Shown piece after piece: positions 26,660 through 36,533 of a DNA stretch of 64,000 nucleotides (the first letter of the stretch is position 1; each line of letters begins with the position of its first letter). The stretch spans positions 1 to 64,000 of the forward strand of contig JAFECE010000011.1 in assembly GCA_018242295.1 (NCBI GenBank). The letters are read 5' to 3'. The notes beneath the pieces were generated by a model. That model saw only the letters and a program-made list of their open reading frames with translations. It did not search any database and was not told the origin of the DNA. This stretch comes from Pseudomonadota bacterium. Its GTDB lineage: Bacteria; Pseudomonadota; Alphaproteobacteria; Rhizobiales; Hyphomicrobiaceae. Both the position numbers and the translations under genes were made by a program.

Positions 26660-28180
26660 ATGCAACACGTAGCAATGGACAAGTTGAAAGGGCGGCAAAT
26701 CATCAAGCCGCGCTACGACAATTTCATCGGCGGCAAGTGGGTTGCTCCGGTCCGCGGCCAGTACTTCTCCAACGTCACGCCGATCACGGGACAGCAGGTC
26801 TCCGAAATTGCCCGTTCGACGGCAGAGGACATCGAACTCGCGCTCGACGCTGCGCACAAGGCCAAGGACTCCTGGGGTAATGCGTCCCCGGCGACGCGCG
26901 CCCGGGTGCTGTCGAAAATTGCCGACCGGATGGAAGAGAACCTCGACATCCTCGCTCTCGTCGAGACGATCGATAACGGCAAGCCGATCCGCGAGACGAC
27001 GCACGCCGATCTGCCGCTGGCAATCGATCACTTCCGCTATTTTGCGGGCTGCATCCGCGCGCAGGAAGGCTCGATCGCTGAAATCGATCACGACACGGTC
27101 GCCTACCATTTCCACGAGCCGCTCGGTGTCGTTGGCCAGATCATTCCGTGGAACTTCCCGCTGTTGATGGCCGTCTGGAAGCTCGCTCCCGCGCTTGCTG
27201 CCGGTAACTGCGTTGTGCTGAAGCCCGCCGAACAGACCCCGATGTCGATCATGGTCCTCGCGGAAATGATCGCGGACATCATTCCGGAAGGCGTGTTGAA
27301 CATCGTCAACGGCTTTGGCATCGAGGCCGGCAAGCCGCTCGCTCAGAACAAGCGCATCGCCAAGATCGCGTTCACCGGCGAGACGACGACGGGTCGCCTC
27401 ATCATGCAGTATGCATCGGAAAACATCATTCCTTGCACGCTGGAACTTGGTGGCAAGTCGCCGAACATCTTCTTCGCCGACGTCATGGACGCCGACGACG
27501 AGTACTTCGACAAGTGCCTCGAAGGGTTCACGATGTTTGCGCTGAACCAGGGCGAAGTTTGCACATGCCCGAGCCGCGCGCTCATCCAGCGCTCGATCTA
27601 TGAGAAGTTCATGGAGCGGGCTCTGGAGCGCGTCGTGAAGATCAAGCAGGGCCATCCGATGGATGCCTCGACGATGATCGGCGCGCAGGCCTCCAACGAC
27701 CAGCTCGAAAAGATCCTGAGCTACATCGAAATCGGCAAGGGCGAAGGCGCACGCGTGCTGACGGGTGGCCATCGCGCCAACCTCGGCGGCGAGCTTGCAA
27801 CCGGCTACTACGTCGAGCCGACCGTGCTCGAAGGCCACAACAAGATGCGCGTGTTCCAAGAGGAAATCTTCGGGCCGGTCGTTTCCGTCACGACCTTCGA
27901 AGACGACGCGGAAGCGCTGGCAATCGCCAACGACACTCTCTACGGCCTCGGTTCGGGCGTGTGGACGCGTAACGGAACGCGGGCCTACCGGATGGGCCGC
28001 TCCATCAAGGCGGGCCGCGTCTGGACCAACTGCTACCATGCTTATCCGGCGCATGCTGCGTTCGGTGGCTACAAGCAGTCGGGCATTGGCCGCGAGACGC
28101 ACAAGATGATGCTCGACCATTATCAGCAGACGAAGAATATGCTCGTCAGCTACAGCCCGAAGGCGCTCGGCTTCTTCTGA
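26660..28180 (+). CDS. NAD-dependent aldehyde dehydrogenase (ExaC/AcoD/AldB type)
   Basis: A 506-residue aldehyde dehydrogenase that oxidises short aldehydes such as acetaldehyde to acids. It has IIPWNFPL for cofactor binding, [11 protein letters not shown], the catalytic Glu in [12 protein letters not shown] and the catalytic Cys in [14 protein letters not shown], the double-cysteine form typical of the ExaC/AcoD/AldB group. A GGAGGAG ribosome binding site lies before the ATG at 26660. A DUF779 gene follows 74 nt later, the usual partner of this subgroup. In a PQQ-using methylotroph it could process aldehydes made by quinoprotein alcohol dehydrogenases; that is inference. Confidence 0.94.
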   Translation: MQHVAMDKLKGRQIIKPRYDNFIGGKWVAPVRGQYFSNVTPITGQQVSEIARSTAEDIELALDAAHKAKDSWGNASPATRARVLSKIADRMEENLDILALVETIDNGKPIRETTHADLPLAIDHFRYFAGCIRAQEGSIAEIDHDTVAYHFHEPLGVVGQIIPWNFPLLMAVWKLAPALAAGNCVVLKPAEQTPMSIMVLAEMIADIIPEGVLNIVNGFGIEAGKPLAQNKRIAKIAFTGETTTGRLIMQYASENIIPCTLELGGKSPNIFFADVMDADDEYFDKCLEGFTMFALNQGEVCTCPSRALIQRSIYEKFMERALERVVKIKQGHPMDASTMIGAQASNDQLEKILSYIEIGKGEGARVLTGGHRANLGGELATGYYVEPTVLEGHNKMRVFQEEIFGPVVSVTTFEDDAEALAIANDTLYGLGSGVWTRNGTRAYRMGRSIKAGRVWTNCYHAYPAHAAFGGYKQSGIGRETHKMMLDHYQQTKNMLVSYSPKALGFF

Positions 28181-28254
28181 TGCCTGGTTAAGCCGCAAAT
28201 CGAAGGGCATGCGCCTTACCCGGTGCATGCCCTTTTTTTCAATCGGAGGGCCAA

Positions 28255-28650
28255 ATGGTCAATCGCGTGTCGGCGACGCCCGATACCTTGTCGCTCATCA
28301 AGAAGCTTGAAGGCATTCACGGGCCGCTGCTCTTTCATCAATCCGGCGGTTGCTGCGACGGTAGCGCGCCAATGTGCTACCCGCGGGGCGAGTTCAAGGT
28401 CGGTGCGCAGGACGTTTACATCGGCGAGATCGGCAGTCAGCCGTTCTACATGGGCAAATCCCAATTCGAATACTGGCAGCACACGCATCTGATCATCGAC
28501 GTGGTGCCGGGGCGAGGATCGGGTTTTTCGGTCGAAAGTCCCGAGGGCGTTCGTTTTCTGACGCGGTCGCGCGTCTTCTCGGATGCCGAAAACGACGAGC
28601 TCGATGCGCTGGGTCCGCCGCCGAGCGGCGCCGAACATCCACCCATGTAG
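28255..28650 (+). CDS. DUF779 domain protein
   Basis: A 131-residue cytoplasmic protein of the DUF779 family. It has the family sequence HQSGGCCDGSAPMCYP with three cysteines near residues 30-45, followed by DVYIGEIG and FYMGKSQFEYW. DUF779 proteins are encoded beside aldehyde dehydrogenases in many bacteria; their activity is unknown, and the cysteine cluster suggests metal binding or redox chemistry. A good ribosome binding site (CGGAGGGCCAA) precedes the ATG. Confidence 0.92.
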   Translation: MVNRVSATPDTLSLIKKLEGIHGPLLFHQSGGCCDGSAPMCYPRGEFKVGAQDVYIGEIGSQPFYMGKSQFEYWQHTHLIIDVVPGRGSGFSVESPEGVRFLTRSRVFSDAENDELDALGPPPSGAEHPPM

Positions 28651-28682
28651 GGCAGAGCAACATTCATTCCGGAGAATAACCG

Positions 28683-29282
28683 ATGACCGTTTCAAGGACG
28701 CTGCGCGACATCGCAGGGCTTGGCTATACGCCGGCGCGCATCGCGAATTCGGCGTTGATCCTTATCGACTGCCAGAATACGTATCGCGAGGGCATCATGC
28801 AGCTCGAGGGCGTCGAGCCTGCGCTTGTCGAATGTCAGGGCCTGTTGAAGCGCTATCGCGATGCCGGGCGCCCGGTCATTCACATTCAGCACGATGCGGG
28901 TGCCGGGTCGCCTTACGACGTGAAGGATCGGATCGGCGCCATTGCCGACGTCGTCGCTCCTCAAGCCGGTGAGCCTGTTGTCGTGAAGAACTATCCAAGC
29001 TCGTTCGAAAAAACGAACCTTGATGATCTTCTCAAGGGTTTTGGGGTCGAGGATCTGACGATCGCCGGGTTCATGACGCACGTGTGTGTGAATTCGACGG
29101 CGCGCGCCGCATTCAACCACGGCTATCGTGCGACGGTCGTCGGGAATGCAACGGCGACGCGCTCTCTTCCCAATCCTTGCGGCGGCGTCGTTTCTGCAAA
29201 GGAGCTGCACGAAGCGAGCCTCGTGGCGCTCAACGATATGTTCGCCATCGTCGTGCCATCAGCCGAAAAGATTGCCGACTGA
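28683..29282 (+). CDS. Isochorismatase-like cysteine hydrolase
   Basis: A 199-residue member of the isochorismatase/nicotinamidase superfamily. The triad residues are visible as Asp in LILIDCQNTY, Lys in VVKNYPSSF and Cys in FMTHVCVNSTARAA. The substrate is not evident: members hydrolyse amides, ureas or isochorismate. It lies 32 nt after the DUF779 gene in the same orientation and ends before a terminator, so it closes this three-gene operon. Confidence 0.9.
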   Translation: MTVSRTLRDIAGLGYTPARIANSALILIDCQNTYREGIMQLEGVEPALVECQGLLKRYRDAGRPVIHIQHDAGAGSPYDVKDRIGAIADVVAPQAGEPVVVKNYPSSFEKTNLDDLLKGFGVEDLTIAGFMTHVCVNSTARAAFNHGYRATVVGNATATRSLPNPCGGVVSAKELHEASLVALNDMFAIVVPSAEKIAD

Positions 29283-29309
29283 TCGCCGGATCTCGGGAAG
29301 CCAAAAACA

Positions 29310-29336
29310 AAAAACCCCGCTTGACGCGGGGTTTTT
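29310..29336. terminator. Bidirectional terminator between the hydrolase gene and trxA
   Basis: AAAAACCCCGC, a TTGA loop and GCGGGGTTTTT form a strong hairpin with A and T tracts on both sides, between convergent genes. Confidence 0.93.
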
Positions 29337-29358
29337 CAAATCCGGATTGAACGCCGTC

Positions 29359-29691
29359 TCAAACGGAGGCGGCGACGCTGGACGTGATCCAGTCTTCGAG
29401 CTTCTTCTTCTGCACGATCGCGCCGGTGTGCTGAGCTGCGACCTTGCCGCCCTTGAAGATCAGCAGAGTCGGCATGGCACGGATGCCGTAATGGCCAGTG
29501 ACCTGCGGGTTCGCGTCGACGTCGACTTTCACGACTTTGACCTTGCCGGTCATTTCCTTAGCGACCTGATCAAGCGCCGGAGCCATGGCCTTGCACGGCC
29601 CGCACCACGTCGCGTGGAAATCGACGAGGACCGGCTCGCTGGACTTCAGAACTTCCTCTTCGAAGCTTGCGTCTGTCACTGCGTTAGACAT
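29359..29691 (-). CDS. trxA: Thioredoxin
   Basis: A 110-residue cytosolic thioredoxin with the active site WCGPC (C30 and C33) and the cis-proline motif AMPTLLIFKGG. The ATG at 29691 (MSNAVTDASFEEEV) is preferred over an upstream in-frame ATG (29706) because it gives the usual family length. It lies downstream of addA on the same strand, a placement common in alphaproteobacteria. Confidence 0.96.
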   Translation of the reverse strand: MSNAVTDASFEEEVLKSSEPVLVDFHATWCGPCKAMAPALDQVAKEMTGKVKVVKVDVDANPQVTGHYGIRAMPTLLIFKGGKVAAQHTGAIVQKKKLEDWITSSVAASV

Positions 29692-29790
29692 TTGATTATG
29701 CTCCATTTCCGGGCCCGATTTACCGGCCGGATCCCGATTTGTCGCCGTCGGCGCGCAAAAGAAAAACAGATCCATGAAGTAGGGATTAGG

Positions 29791-32700
29791 TCAGGAAGCG
29801 TCAAGACTCCCTAGTTCCAGGTCCCAAAGGCGCCCTGTGTAGTGATCGAGGACGTCACCCGGTATGTCCATGAGTCGGGGGCCATCGGTCCAGAGCAGCG
29901 CGGCCCGTACAGTCCGGCCGGGGTAGATTTCTCCTAGCGCAAGCCGATATGCCGCAAGCTGGTAAAGATATGCGTCTGCAACTTGCCGTACCTCGGCAGG
30001 CGGTGGCCGGTTGGTCTTGTAGTCGATGATCAGCACTTCGCTTTCGGTCAGCGCCAGGCGATCGATTTGTCCGGAGAGGTCGAGAGCCGGACCTTTGCCG
30101 TTCGGCCGCGGGATGACGGCGGCGATCGGGGCTTCTGCAACGCTGTCGGGTCCAAAGATTGGGGCGAACGTCGGGTCGGCGAGAATATCGAGGGTTTCTT
30201 TCACAATGCTCGCGCGCACTCTTGGCGGCAGAGCCGCGCCGCGTTTGGCAACAAAGGTGGTCGCGATCATCTCGCGCTTTTCATGGGCAATCGACGGCAG
30301 ATGCTGGAGCAGCGCGTGGGTGATTGTTCCGCGCAAGAACCGATTGGCGCCGCCAACGCTCAGCGGCGAGGGATTATCGTTCGTCGCAGCGGCGTCGCGT
30401 TTGACGGGGGCGAGCGGCTCGCCCTCGGCGTCGGGTGCATAGGGTTCGAGCCGCGACGGAGCGAGCGGCACCGAAAGTTTCGGCTCGGCGGGGGCGCGTC
30501 GCGTCGCGAAGTCAGGGCGTGTGAAAGCGGTCAAGTCGGAGGATGCGACGTTCGCGGACTTTTTCGGTTCCGCGATTTGCGGCGCTTCCATACGCCAGAC
30601 TTTTCTCCCATCGCCGAGATCGATTTCCTCCATGGACGGTAGCAGCGCTTCCGTCGCGACATCGTACCAGCAGCCCGCGGTACGGCCGCGTTTGGTTTCG
30701 AACCCAGTGATGTAGAGCCTGTCGCGTGCGCGCGTCATCGCGACGTAGAGGAGACGATTGCGCTCTTCCTTGTCGGCCGCCTCCCGTTCTCGGCGCGCGG
30801 CCTCGACGGCGGGAACGCGCGAAGTTCCTTTGACGCTCCAGACGATGGGTTCTGCTGTGCCCTCCGCGCCGGGGCTGCCACCAAGTTTCACGAGACGTGA
30901 AGATGCGTCTTCGCCGGAAGACGTGGTGCAGGTATCGGGCAAGAAGACGATCGGCGCTTCGAGCCCTTTCGCACCGTGCACGGTCATCACGCGAACTTCG
31001 TCACGGCCGTGCTCCATGTCGCGTTTGACCTCGGGGTTGGCGGCGCGAAGTTGGGCTAGAAACTGCGTCAGCGATGGCGGATCGCCTTCATCGTAGGAAA
31101 GCGCCAGGTCGAGGAACTCGTCGATGACGTCGGCGGCTTCGGGGCCGAGCCGGTTCAACATTTTTTCGCGTCCGCCGTCGCGATCGAGAATCCCCGAGTA
31201 GAATTCGAACGGCGGGGCGAAATCGGCTTTGTCGCGCCATCGCTTCAGCGTTTCGGCGGCGTTCTTGAAGGCGTGGTTTGCCTCGGTATGATCGAGCAGT
31301 GCGGACCACAGCGTGCGTTTGCGGCCATGCGCGATCGTCAGCAGATCATCGTCGGTGAGATTGAAGAGCGGGCCCTTGAGAACCGTTGCCAGCGCCAGAT
31401 CGTCTTCCGGCAGGGTCAGGAAATCGCCGAGTACGATCAGATCCTGAACCGCGATCTGCTCCGTGAGCCGCACGCGATCCGAGCCGGCCACCGCGATGCC
31501 GCGCCGCTTCAGTGCGGCGACCATGGGCACTGCGAATGGGTTCCGCTTGCGGACAAGGATCAAGATATCGCCGGCGCGGATCGGGCGATCTTCGGACGGG
31601 AGGCGTTCGCGGCTGCCGGGTGCGATCCATGCCTTGATCGTATCGGCGATGCGGTCGGCGAGCCGGTTGGCGGGCGACTGCTCGTTTGAATCGGAAAGCG
31701 GGTTCCAGGGATCGGCGACAGCCGTCTCGTCCGGAATCTCCGTCGGCCAGATTTCGACAAGTCCCGCATGTCCGATACGGTGGGCGGCGTGGGAGATGGT
31801 GCCGTTGCCGGCGGTCAATCCCGGCGTTCGCGCGGGATCGAGAAACACGCGATCAACTGCAGTCAGAACGGGTGCGACGGTACGGAACGAGAGCGTGAGC
31901 GGCACGCGCTTCCAAAGGCGCTCTGCGCGGGTCGCAAGCGTTGCAAAGCGTTGCCCCATCTCGGCGAACATTTTCGGCGCGGCGCCCTGGAACGAATAGA
32001 TCGACTGCTTTTCGTCGCCGACGGCGAAGACCGTTCGCGTTACCGCGCCCGCTCCCATGTCGCTGAAAAACTCCTGCGCCAGCGCGGAAATGATTTCCCA
32101 CTGCTCTGGACTCGTGTCCTGAGCTTCGTCGACGAGGATATGATCGAGACCGCCGTCGAGCTTGAAGAGCACCCATTGTGCCTGGCCATCGTCACTGGTC
32201 AGAAGCGCGCGGGTTTTCAAAATGAGGTCGTCGAAGTCGAGCGCACCGGCGGAATTACGCGCGGCCGCGTAGCGCCGGAGCACGGCACCGGCGATCTGAT
32301 AGAGGGCGAGCGACGCGTCGATCAGCGTCAGGGCTCTCGCTTCCTGGGCAAGTGCGAAGAAATTCTGCTGCGCCTCCTGGCAACGGGCGTGCAGGCCCGG
32401 CCGTGATTTGCTCAGGGCTTTCGTCATGAGGCTGGTGCGTACTTTTTCGCCATTTTCGACGAGAAAGTACTTGGCCAAGAGCTCGGTGACGTTGCGGGCA
32501 TTGCCGTTCTGCATCGCGGCGGACAGCGTCGCGACATGACCGGCGTCGGTTGTGGTGCCGCTTGCCAGCAACTCGCAGAGTTCCTTGATCTCATCCTTCG
32601 AGAGGACGTTCGCGCATTCGGTATGCAGGTCGTCCGTGGCGATGGCGGCGCGTACGCTCAACCGCTTGCGTAGCTCGGCGTCCATCGCGGCAAGCTCATC

Positions 32701-33381
32701 TTCGATCTTGCCGGGTTCGATATGGGCGGATGCTTCAAGCCATTTGCGTTCTTCGACCGCCTTGGAAATCAGCTGATCGAAGTGGGAGTCGGCTGCGTAG
32801 TGGATGACGAAGTCGAGCGCTTTTCCGAGCGGCGAATTCGGCGCGCTTGTCGCCTCCGTCAACGTCGCTTCGATCGCGTTGGCTTTCAGCTCTTTCGCCG
32901 CTTGGTCGTCGAGGATTTTGAAGTCTGGCGGCACACCGGCTTCGAGCGGGAAGCGTTGCAAAAGACGTTCGGAGAAAGCGTGGATCGTCTGTACCTTGAG
33001 GCCACCGGGCGTTTCGATGGCGAGCGCAAAAAGCGTTCGCGCGCGTTGAACGAGGCCGTCGTCAGCGGGCGCGCCGATGATATTCGAAAGATCTTTCCGC
33101 AACGCTTCGTCGCTGGCCGTCACCCACCCGGCGAGACGATCGAAGACTCGTTTCGACATTTCGGCTGCCGCTGCCTTCGTAAAGGTGAGGCAGAGGATGC
33201 GCTCGGGCCGCGTTCCCGCGAGCAGCAGGCGCAACACGCGCTGTGTCAGGACGTGCGTTTTGCCGGTGCCCGCATTGGCGTTGACCCACGCGGAATTTTG
33301 CGGGTCGGATGCGGCGTCCTGTGCTTCTTTGGTCGAGCGCAGCAGGTCTTCCGGCGAAATCCTTTTAATCTCGAGGTTCAT
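29791..33381 (-). CDS. addA: Double-strand break repair helicase-nuclease AddA
   Basis: A 1196-residue UvrD-like helicase with a C-terminal nuclease. The Walker A is NANAGTGKTHVL, Walker B DEAQDTSPEQWEI, the helicase motif VMTVHGAKGLEAPIVFLPD and LLYVAMTRARDRLY follow, and the PD-(D/E)xK nuclease motif is VLIIDYKTNRPP near residue 1110. With AddB it resects double-strand ends for RecA-dependent recombination, replacing RecBCD. The start codon overlaps the addB stop by 4 nt (ATGA), which indicates coupled translation. Confidence 0.96.
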   Translation of the reverse strand: MNLEIKRISPEDLLRSTKEAQDAASDPQNSAWVNANAGTGKTHVLTQRVLRLLLAGTRPERILCLTFTKAAAAEMSKRVFDRLAGWVTASDEALRKDLSNIIGAPADDGLVQRARTLFALAIETPGGLKVQTIHAFSERLLQRFPLEAGVPPDFKILDDQAAKELKANAIEATLTEATSAPNSPLGKALDFVIHYAADSHFDQLISKAVEERKWLEASAHIEPGKIEDELAAMDAELRKRLSVRAAIATDDLHTECANVLSKDEIKELCELLASGTTTDAGHVATLSAAMQNGNARNVTELLAKYFLVENGEKVRTSLMTKALSKSRPGLHARCQEAQQNFFALAQEARALTLIDASLALYQIAGAVLRRYAAARNSAGALDFDDLILKTRALLTSDDGQAQWVLFKLDGGLDHILVDEAQDTSPEQWEIISALAQEFFSDMGAGAVTRTVFAVGDEKQSIYSFQGAAPKMFAEMGQRFATLATRAERLWKRVPLTLSFRTVAPVLTAVDRVFLDPARTPGLTAGNGTISHAAHRIGHAGLVEIWPTEIPDETAVADPWNPLSDSNEQSPANRLADRIADTIKAWIAPGSRERLPSEDRPIRAGDILILVRKRNPFAVPMVAALKRRGIAVAGSDRVRLTEQIAVQDLIVLGDFLTLPEDDLALATVLKGPLFNLTDDDLLTIAHGRKRTLWSALLDHTEANHAFKNAAETLKRWRDKADFAPPFEFYSGILDRDGGREKMLNRLGPEAADVIDEFLDLALSYDEGDPPSLTQFLAQLRAANPEVKRDMEHGRDEVRVMTVHGAKGLEAPIVFLPDTCTTSSGEDASSRLVKLGGSPGAEGTAEPIVWSVKGTSRVPAVEAARREREAADKEERNRLLYVAMTRARDRLYITGFETKRGRTAGCWYDVATEALLPSMEEIDLGDGRKVWRMEAPQIAEPKKSANVASSDLTAFTRPDFATRRAPAEPKLSVPLAPSRLEPYAPDAEGEPLAPVKRDAAATNDNPSPLSVGGANRFLRGTITHALLQHLPSIAHEKREMIATTFVAKRGAALPPRVRASIVKETLDILADPTFAPIFGPDSVAEAPIAAVIPRPNGKGPALDLSGQIDRLALTESEVLIIDYKTNRPPPAEVRQVADAYLYQLAAYRLALGEIYPGRTVRAALLWTDGPRLMDIPGDVLDHYTGRLWDLELGSLDAS

Positions 33382-36300
33382 GACGCCGCCTCTTCATCGA
33401 CGTGGGCGGACCATTCCGCAACTCGCGCCAGATGCGCATAGGAATCGAAGTCGTAGCGATAGCCGGGGCGCCGGATTGCCCGATAGGGCGTCTCGACGCG
33501 ATCGAATGCGGCGATCAGCAGTTCAAGTCCCTTCTGTGCTTCCGCTGCAAGCGCGGCGACGTCATCGCATTTGACGGTGCGCTCTTCGCCGGGCGGTTCG
33601 CCGCCGGACGCGCGGATGTAGCGCAAGGCTTCGACGGTGCGTCCGCCGAGGTTCGGGAACCCGGCTTCGCCAAGTGCGATCGCGGCTTCGAGCGGCAACT
33701 GCGGTGAGCGTCCTGCCTTCACGGCAGCGTCGCTTGGGGCGGCTCCGGTTTTATAGTCGGTAATGACGATGGCCCCGCCTTTGTCGTCAATGCGATCGGC
33801 GCGGGCGGTCAGCGTGAAGGGCATCCCGTTCGAATCGAGAACGAGTTTTCCGGATGTTTCGGCGACGATCGCTTTCACGCCGTCGCGGCGCGCTTCTTCC
33901 GTTGCCGCGAACCAGGCGAGAAAGCGCTGCAGTCGCGGCAGCCAGAAAGCGGCGACGCGCGGATGACCCGTGAAGACTTCGAGCACGGTCTTGGCGATGC
34001 GCTCGAGTTCGGCGCGCGGGTCTGTTGGCAGTGCGCCCGGAAACTCTTTCGCGAACTGCTTCATGACGTCGTGGACGAGGCCGCCGCGGAGGCTCGCGTC
34101 CGGCGCGGCGCCGAGTTCCGGCAGCGGATCGAGCTTCAGGACGTGACGCGCGAAGATCGCATAGGGATTGCTGGTCCAGCGCTCGATCTCGGTGACGCTC
34201 ATTTTTCGTGGACGGATATCGACTGGCGGCCTTGGCTCGGGCGGCATCACGCGGGTTCTGTTTGTCAAATCGATCCGGTCTCTCGCGCGTGCCCATGCGA
34301 GCCATGGCTTCTCCGCATCGAGGGCGCTCGAAAGGGCCATGCCTTTGAGCAGCGCAGTCGTGCGCATCAGCCAACGAGAGGGCACCGTCGGCACGCCGCC
34401 GACCTTCTCGGCTCTTGTCAGATAGACGGTCTCGGCGCCGAGGAGAGAGACGAAGTCGTGCGCGGCGCGGCCGGTTTCTTCTTCGGGCGAGGGCAGTCCA
34501 AGCTCGGCCCGCATGGGACGATTGAGCCAAGCGCCGGGCTCGGCGGCTTCCGGCCACGTGCCTTCGTTCAGCGAGCCGACGATCAGCACGTCGGGCTGCT
34601 GCAGCCGCGCTTCGAAGGGGCCCCAAATGGAGATGCGCGGATGTACGGCTCGGCGCTCGCGCACGTTTTCCTTAGCGAGAAGCGTTGCGTAGAGATCGGC
34701 GTAATCGGAGGCGCGGATTTCAACGTCCGGCGTTTCGGGATTCAGAAGTCCGGTAAAAAAGCGGCTGGCCACGTCGCCGGCTTCGCGCTGCCATAGCGGG
34801 TTCTGTGCGTTCGATGCGGACGCATCGTCATCGGGCAGCGTCGCGAGGGCTTCGGCGCTCGCGGCATGGGCGCGGGCGAAATCGGCAAGCGTGTGCGGGT
34901 TCTGATTGGCGTAGAGGTCGGTTAGCGGCTTCATCGCTTCCGCGATCTTCATGACGAGCGAGCGTGCGCCTTCGCGGTCTTCGGTCCAGAGGCGTCGCGC
35001 GGCGACGTGTGTGAACTTTCTATCGCCGCCGTCGTCGCGTTCTGCCGTATCGAGTGCCGCGATAATTCCTTGGATGCCGCGACCGAGGTAGGCCGTGCGA
35101 AACGCCGTGATTTCCAGCGCACGTGCGTAGCGCCGAATGTCGAAGGTCTTCAGGCCGACCCGGCACAGAGGATGGTGCAACAATGCCATCGTCTCGGCTG
35201 GCGCGAATTCGCTCACCACAGCGTTGATGACGAGAGCAAGGAACGCGCCGGGGACGGTTTTTGCGAATGGTCGTCCGGCGCTGTCGTCGACCTGGATGCC
35301 CCAGGCCTCGAGACGGATCGCGACGCGGCGCGCGAGTAGCCGGTCTGGCGAGACGAGCGCGGCGGTGCGGCCCGGAGTTTCGACGGCTTCGCGAAGGATC
35401 AGGGCGACGGTTTCGGCTTCGTCTTGCGCCGATGGCGCTTCGATCAGCGAGACGCCGGAGAGTGCTTCGGCCAGTTTCTCGCGATCGGCCTTTGCCGTGA
35501 ATTCGTGCCAGCGCGCCGTGGTCGCGGACGGCCGCATCGCCTCGCTAAAAAAGTCTGCGCGCGCAGTGCGCGCTGGTTCGACATCGGCGCCCGGCAACGT
35601 CGCTACGTCATTACGTGAAATGCCGAGGCCGTCGAGCAGCTTCCGCAACCCGAATTGGGGGTGCTCCGGGTGACTGGGGATTTCGTTCCAGCTCTCGTCA
35701 TCCAGCGAACGGTCGAGCGCGGGAAGGACAATGGCGCCCGAGGGGTGGGCGGCGACGGCGCGCATCAAAGTGACCGTCGATGGAATGGAGCCGGTCACGC
35801 CTGCGACGATGACGATCTCGTCGGGTTTTAGCCGCGAGATGCGATCGGCTTCGGCGAGGATCAACGCGTTGCGACGGGCTTCGGGAGACGTGATGCCGCT
35901 GGCCGCCAGATAGTTCGGCCACATCTCGGTAACGATCTTCAGGAAGTCGACCGTCTTTTTCCAATGCTCGGAATAGGTTTCGGGCACGAGATTTTGAATG
36001 CCGGACAGCGAGACGTTCTCGCGCTCGATGTCGTCCATCAGCTTTCCGAGTTCGCCGGCGAGCTGGGCCGCTTGCGCGGGTGTGGATCCGAGATTGGTCT
36101 TTGCGGATTTCGAGGCGCTTTCGGCCATGGATTGCCGCCACCGGCCGACGAGCTGCATCAGGATCAGCGTCCGGTCGAGCGAAGCGATTGCGGGCGGCTG
36201 CTCGAGGGCATCGGCGCCGGACGGCCCCAGTTCCGCGATGCTGGTGATGAGGGAAAGATCCCCTTCACCCTCCGAGATCGGTTGGATGCGCGGCATGATC

Positions 36301-36506
36301 AGCGCCCGCGTCTCTGCAACTGAGAGAAAGGCTTCGCGCGCGACGCGGGCCGCACGGCGGGTCGGCAGCAGAAGTGTGATTTTCGGAAGCGACAAGATGT
36401 TGGGCGGTTGCCGGCCCGCTGCGGGAAGGTCGCCGTTTAAGATCGCCTTAGCGAGCGCTTTGAGGAACGGCACTCCGAGCGGTAACGTGAAGACGTTGGC
36501 TGGCAT
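33378..36506 (-). CDS. addB: Double-strand break repair protein AddB
   Basis: A 1042-residue partner of AddA. It has a degenerate helicase N-terminus (LLPTRRAARVAREAF, VAGVTGSIPSTVTL) and a C-terminal nuclease with AIVITDYKTGAAPSDAAVK, holding the Asp and Lys of the PD-(D/E)xK site. Unlike Bacillus AddB, which has an iron-sulfur cluster around the nuclease, only two cysteines are present in the whole protein (LCRVG and VKCDD), so a four-cysteine cluster cannot form. The gene precedes addA on the minus strand and is preceded by murU. Confidence 0.95.
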   Translation of the reverse strand: MPANVFTLPLGVPFLKALAKAILNGDLPAAGRQPPNILSLPKITLLLPTRRAARVAREAFLSVAETRALIMPRIQPISEGEGDLSLITSIAELGPSGADALEQPPAIASLDRTLILMQLVGRWRQSMAESASKSAKTNLGSTPAQAAQLAGELGKLMDDIERENVSLSGIQNLVPETYSEHWKKTVDFLKIVTEMWPNYLAASGITSPEARRNALILAEADRISRLKPDEIVIVAGVTGSIPSTVTLMRAVAAHPSGAIVLPALDRSLDDESWNEIPSHPEHPQFGLRKLLDGLGISRNDVATLPGADVEPARTARADFFSEAMRPSATTARWHEFTAKADREKLAEALSGVSLIEAPSAQDEAETVALILREAVETPGRTAALVSPDRLLARRVAIRLEAWGIQVDDSAGRPFAKTVPGAFLALVINAVVSEFAPAETMALLHHPLCRVGLKTFDIRRYARALEITAFRTAYLGRGIQGIIAALDTAERDDGGDRKFTHVAARRLWTEDREGARSLVMKIAEAMKPLTDLYANQNPHTLADFARAHAASAEALATLPDDDASASNAQNPLWQREAGDVASRFFTGLLNPETPDVEIRASDYADLYATLLAKENVRERRAVHPRISIWGPFEARLQQPDVLIVGSLNEGTWPEAAEPGAWLNRPMRAELGLPSPEEETGRAAHDFVSLLGAETVYLTRAEKVGGVPTVPSRWLMRTTALLKGMALSSALDAEKPWLAWARARDRIDLTNRTRVMPPEPRPPVDIRPRKMSVTEIERWTSNPYAIFARHVLKLDPLPELGAAPDASLRGGLVHDVMKQFAKEFPGALPTDPRAELERIAKTVLEVFTGHPRVAAFWLPRLQRFLAWFAATEEARRDGVKAIVAETSGKLVLDSNGMPFTLTARADRIDDKGGAIVITDYKTGAAPSDAAVKAGRSPQLPLEAAIALGEAGFPNLGGRTVEALRYIRASGGEPPGEERTVKCDDVAALAAEAQKGLELLIAAFDRVETPYRAIRRPGYRYDFDSYAHLARVAEWSAHVDEEAAS

Positions 36507-36533
36507 CAGTTCCCTAGCATCATTTTCCGGGCA

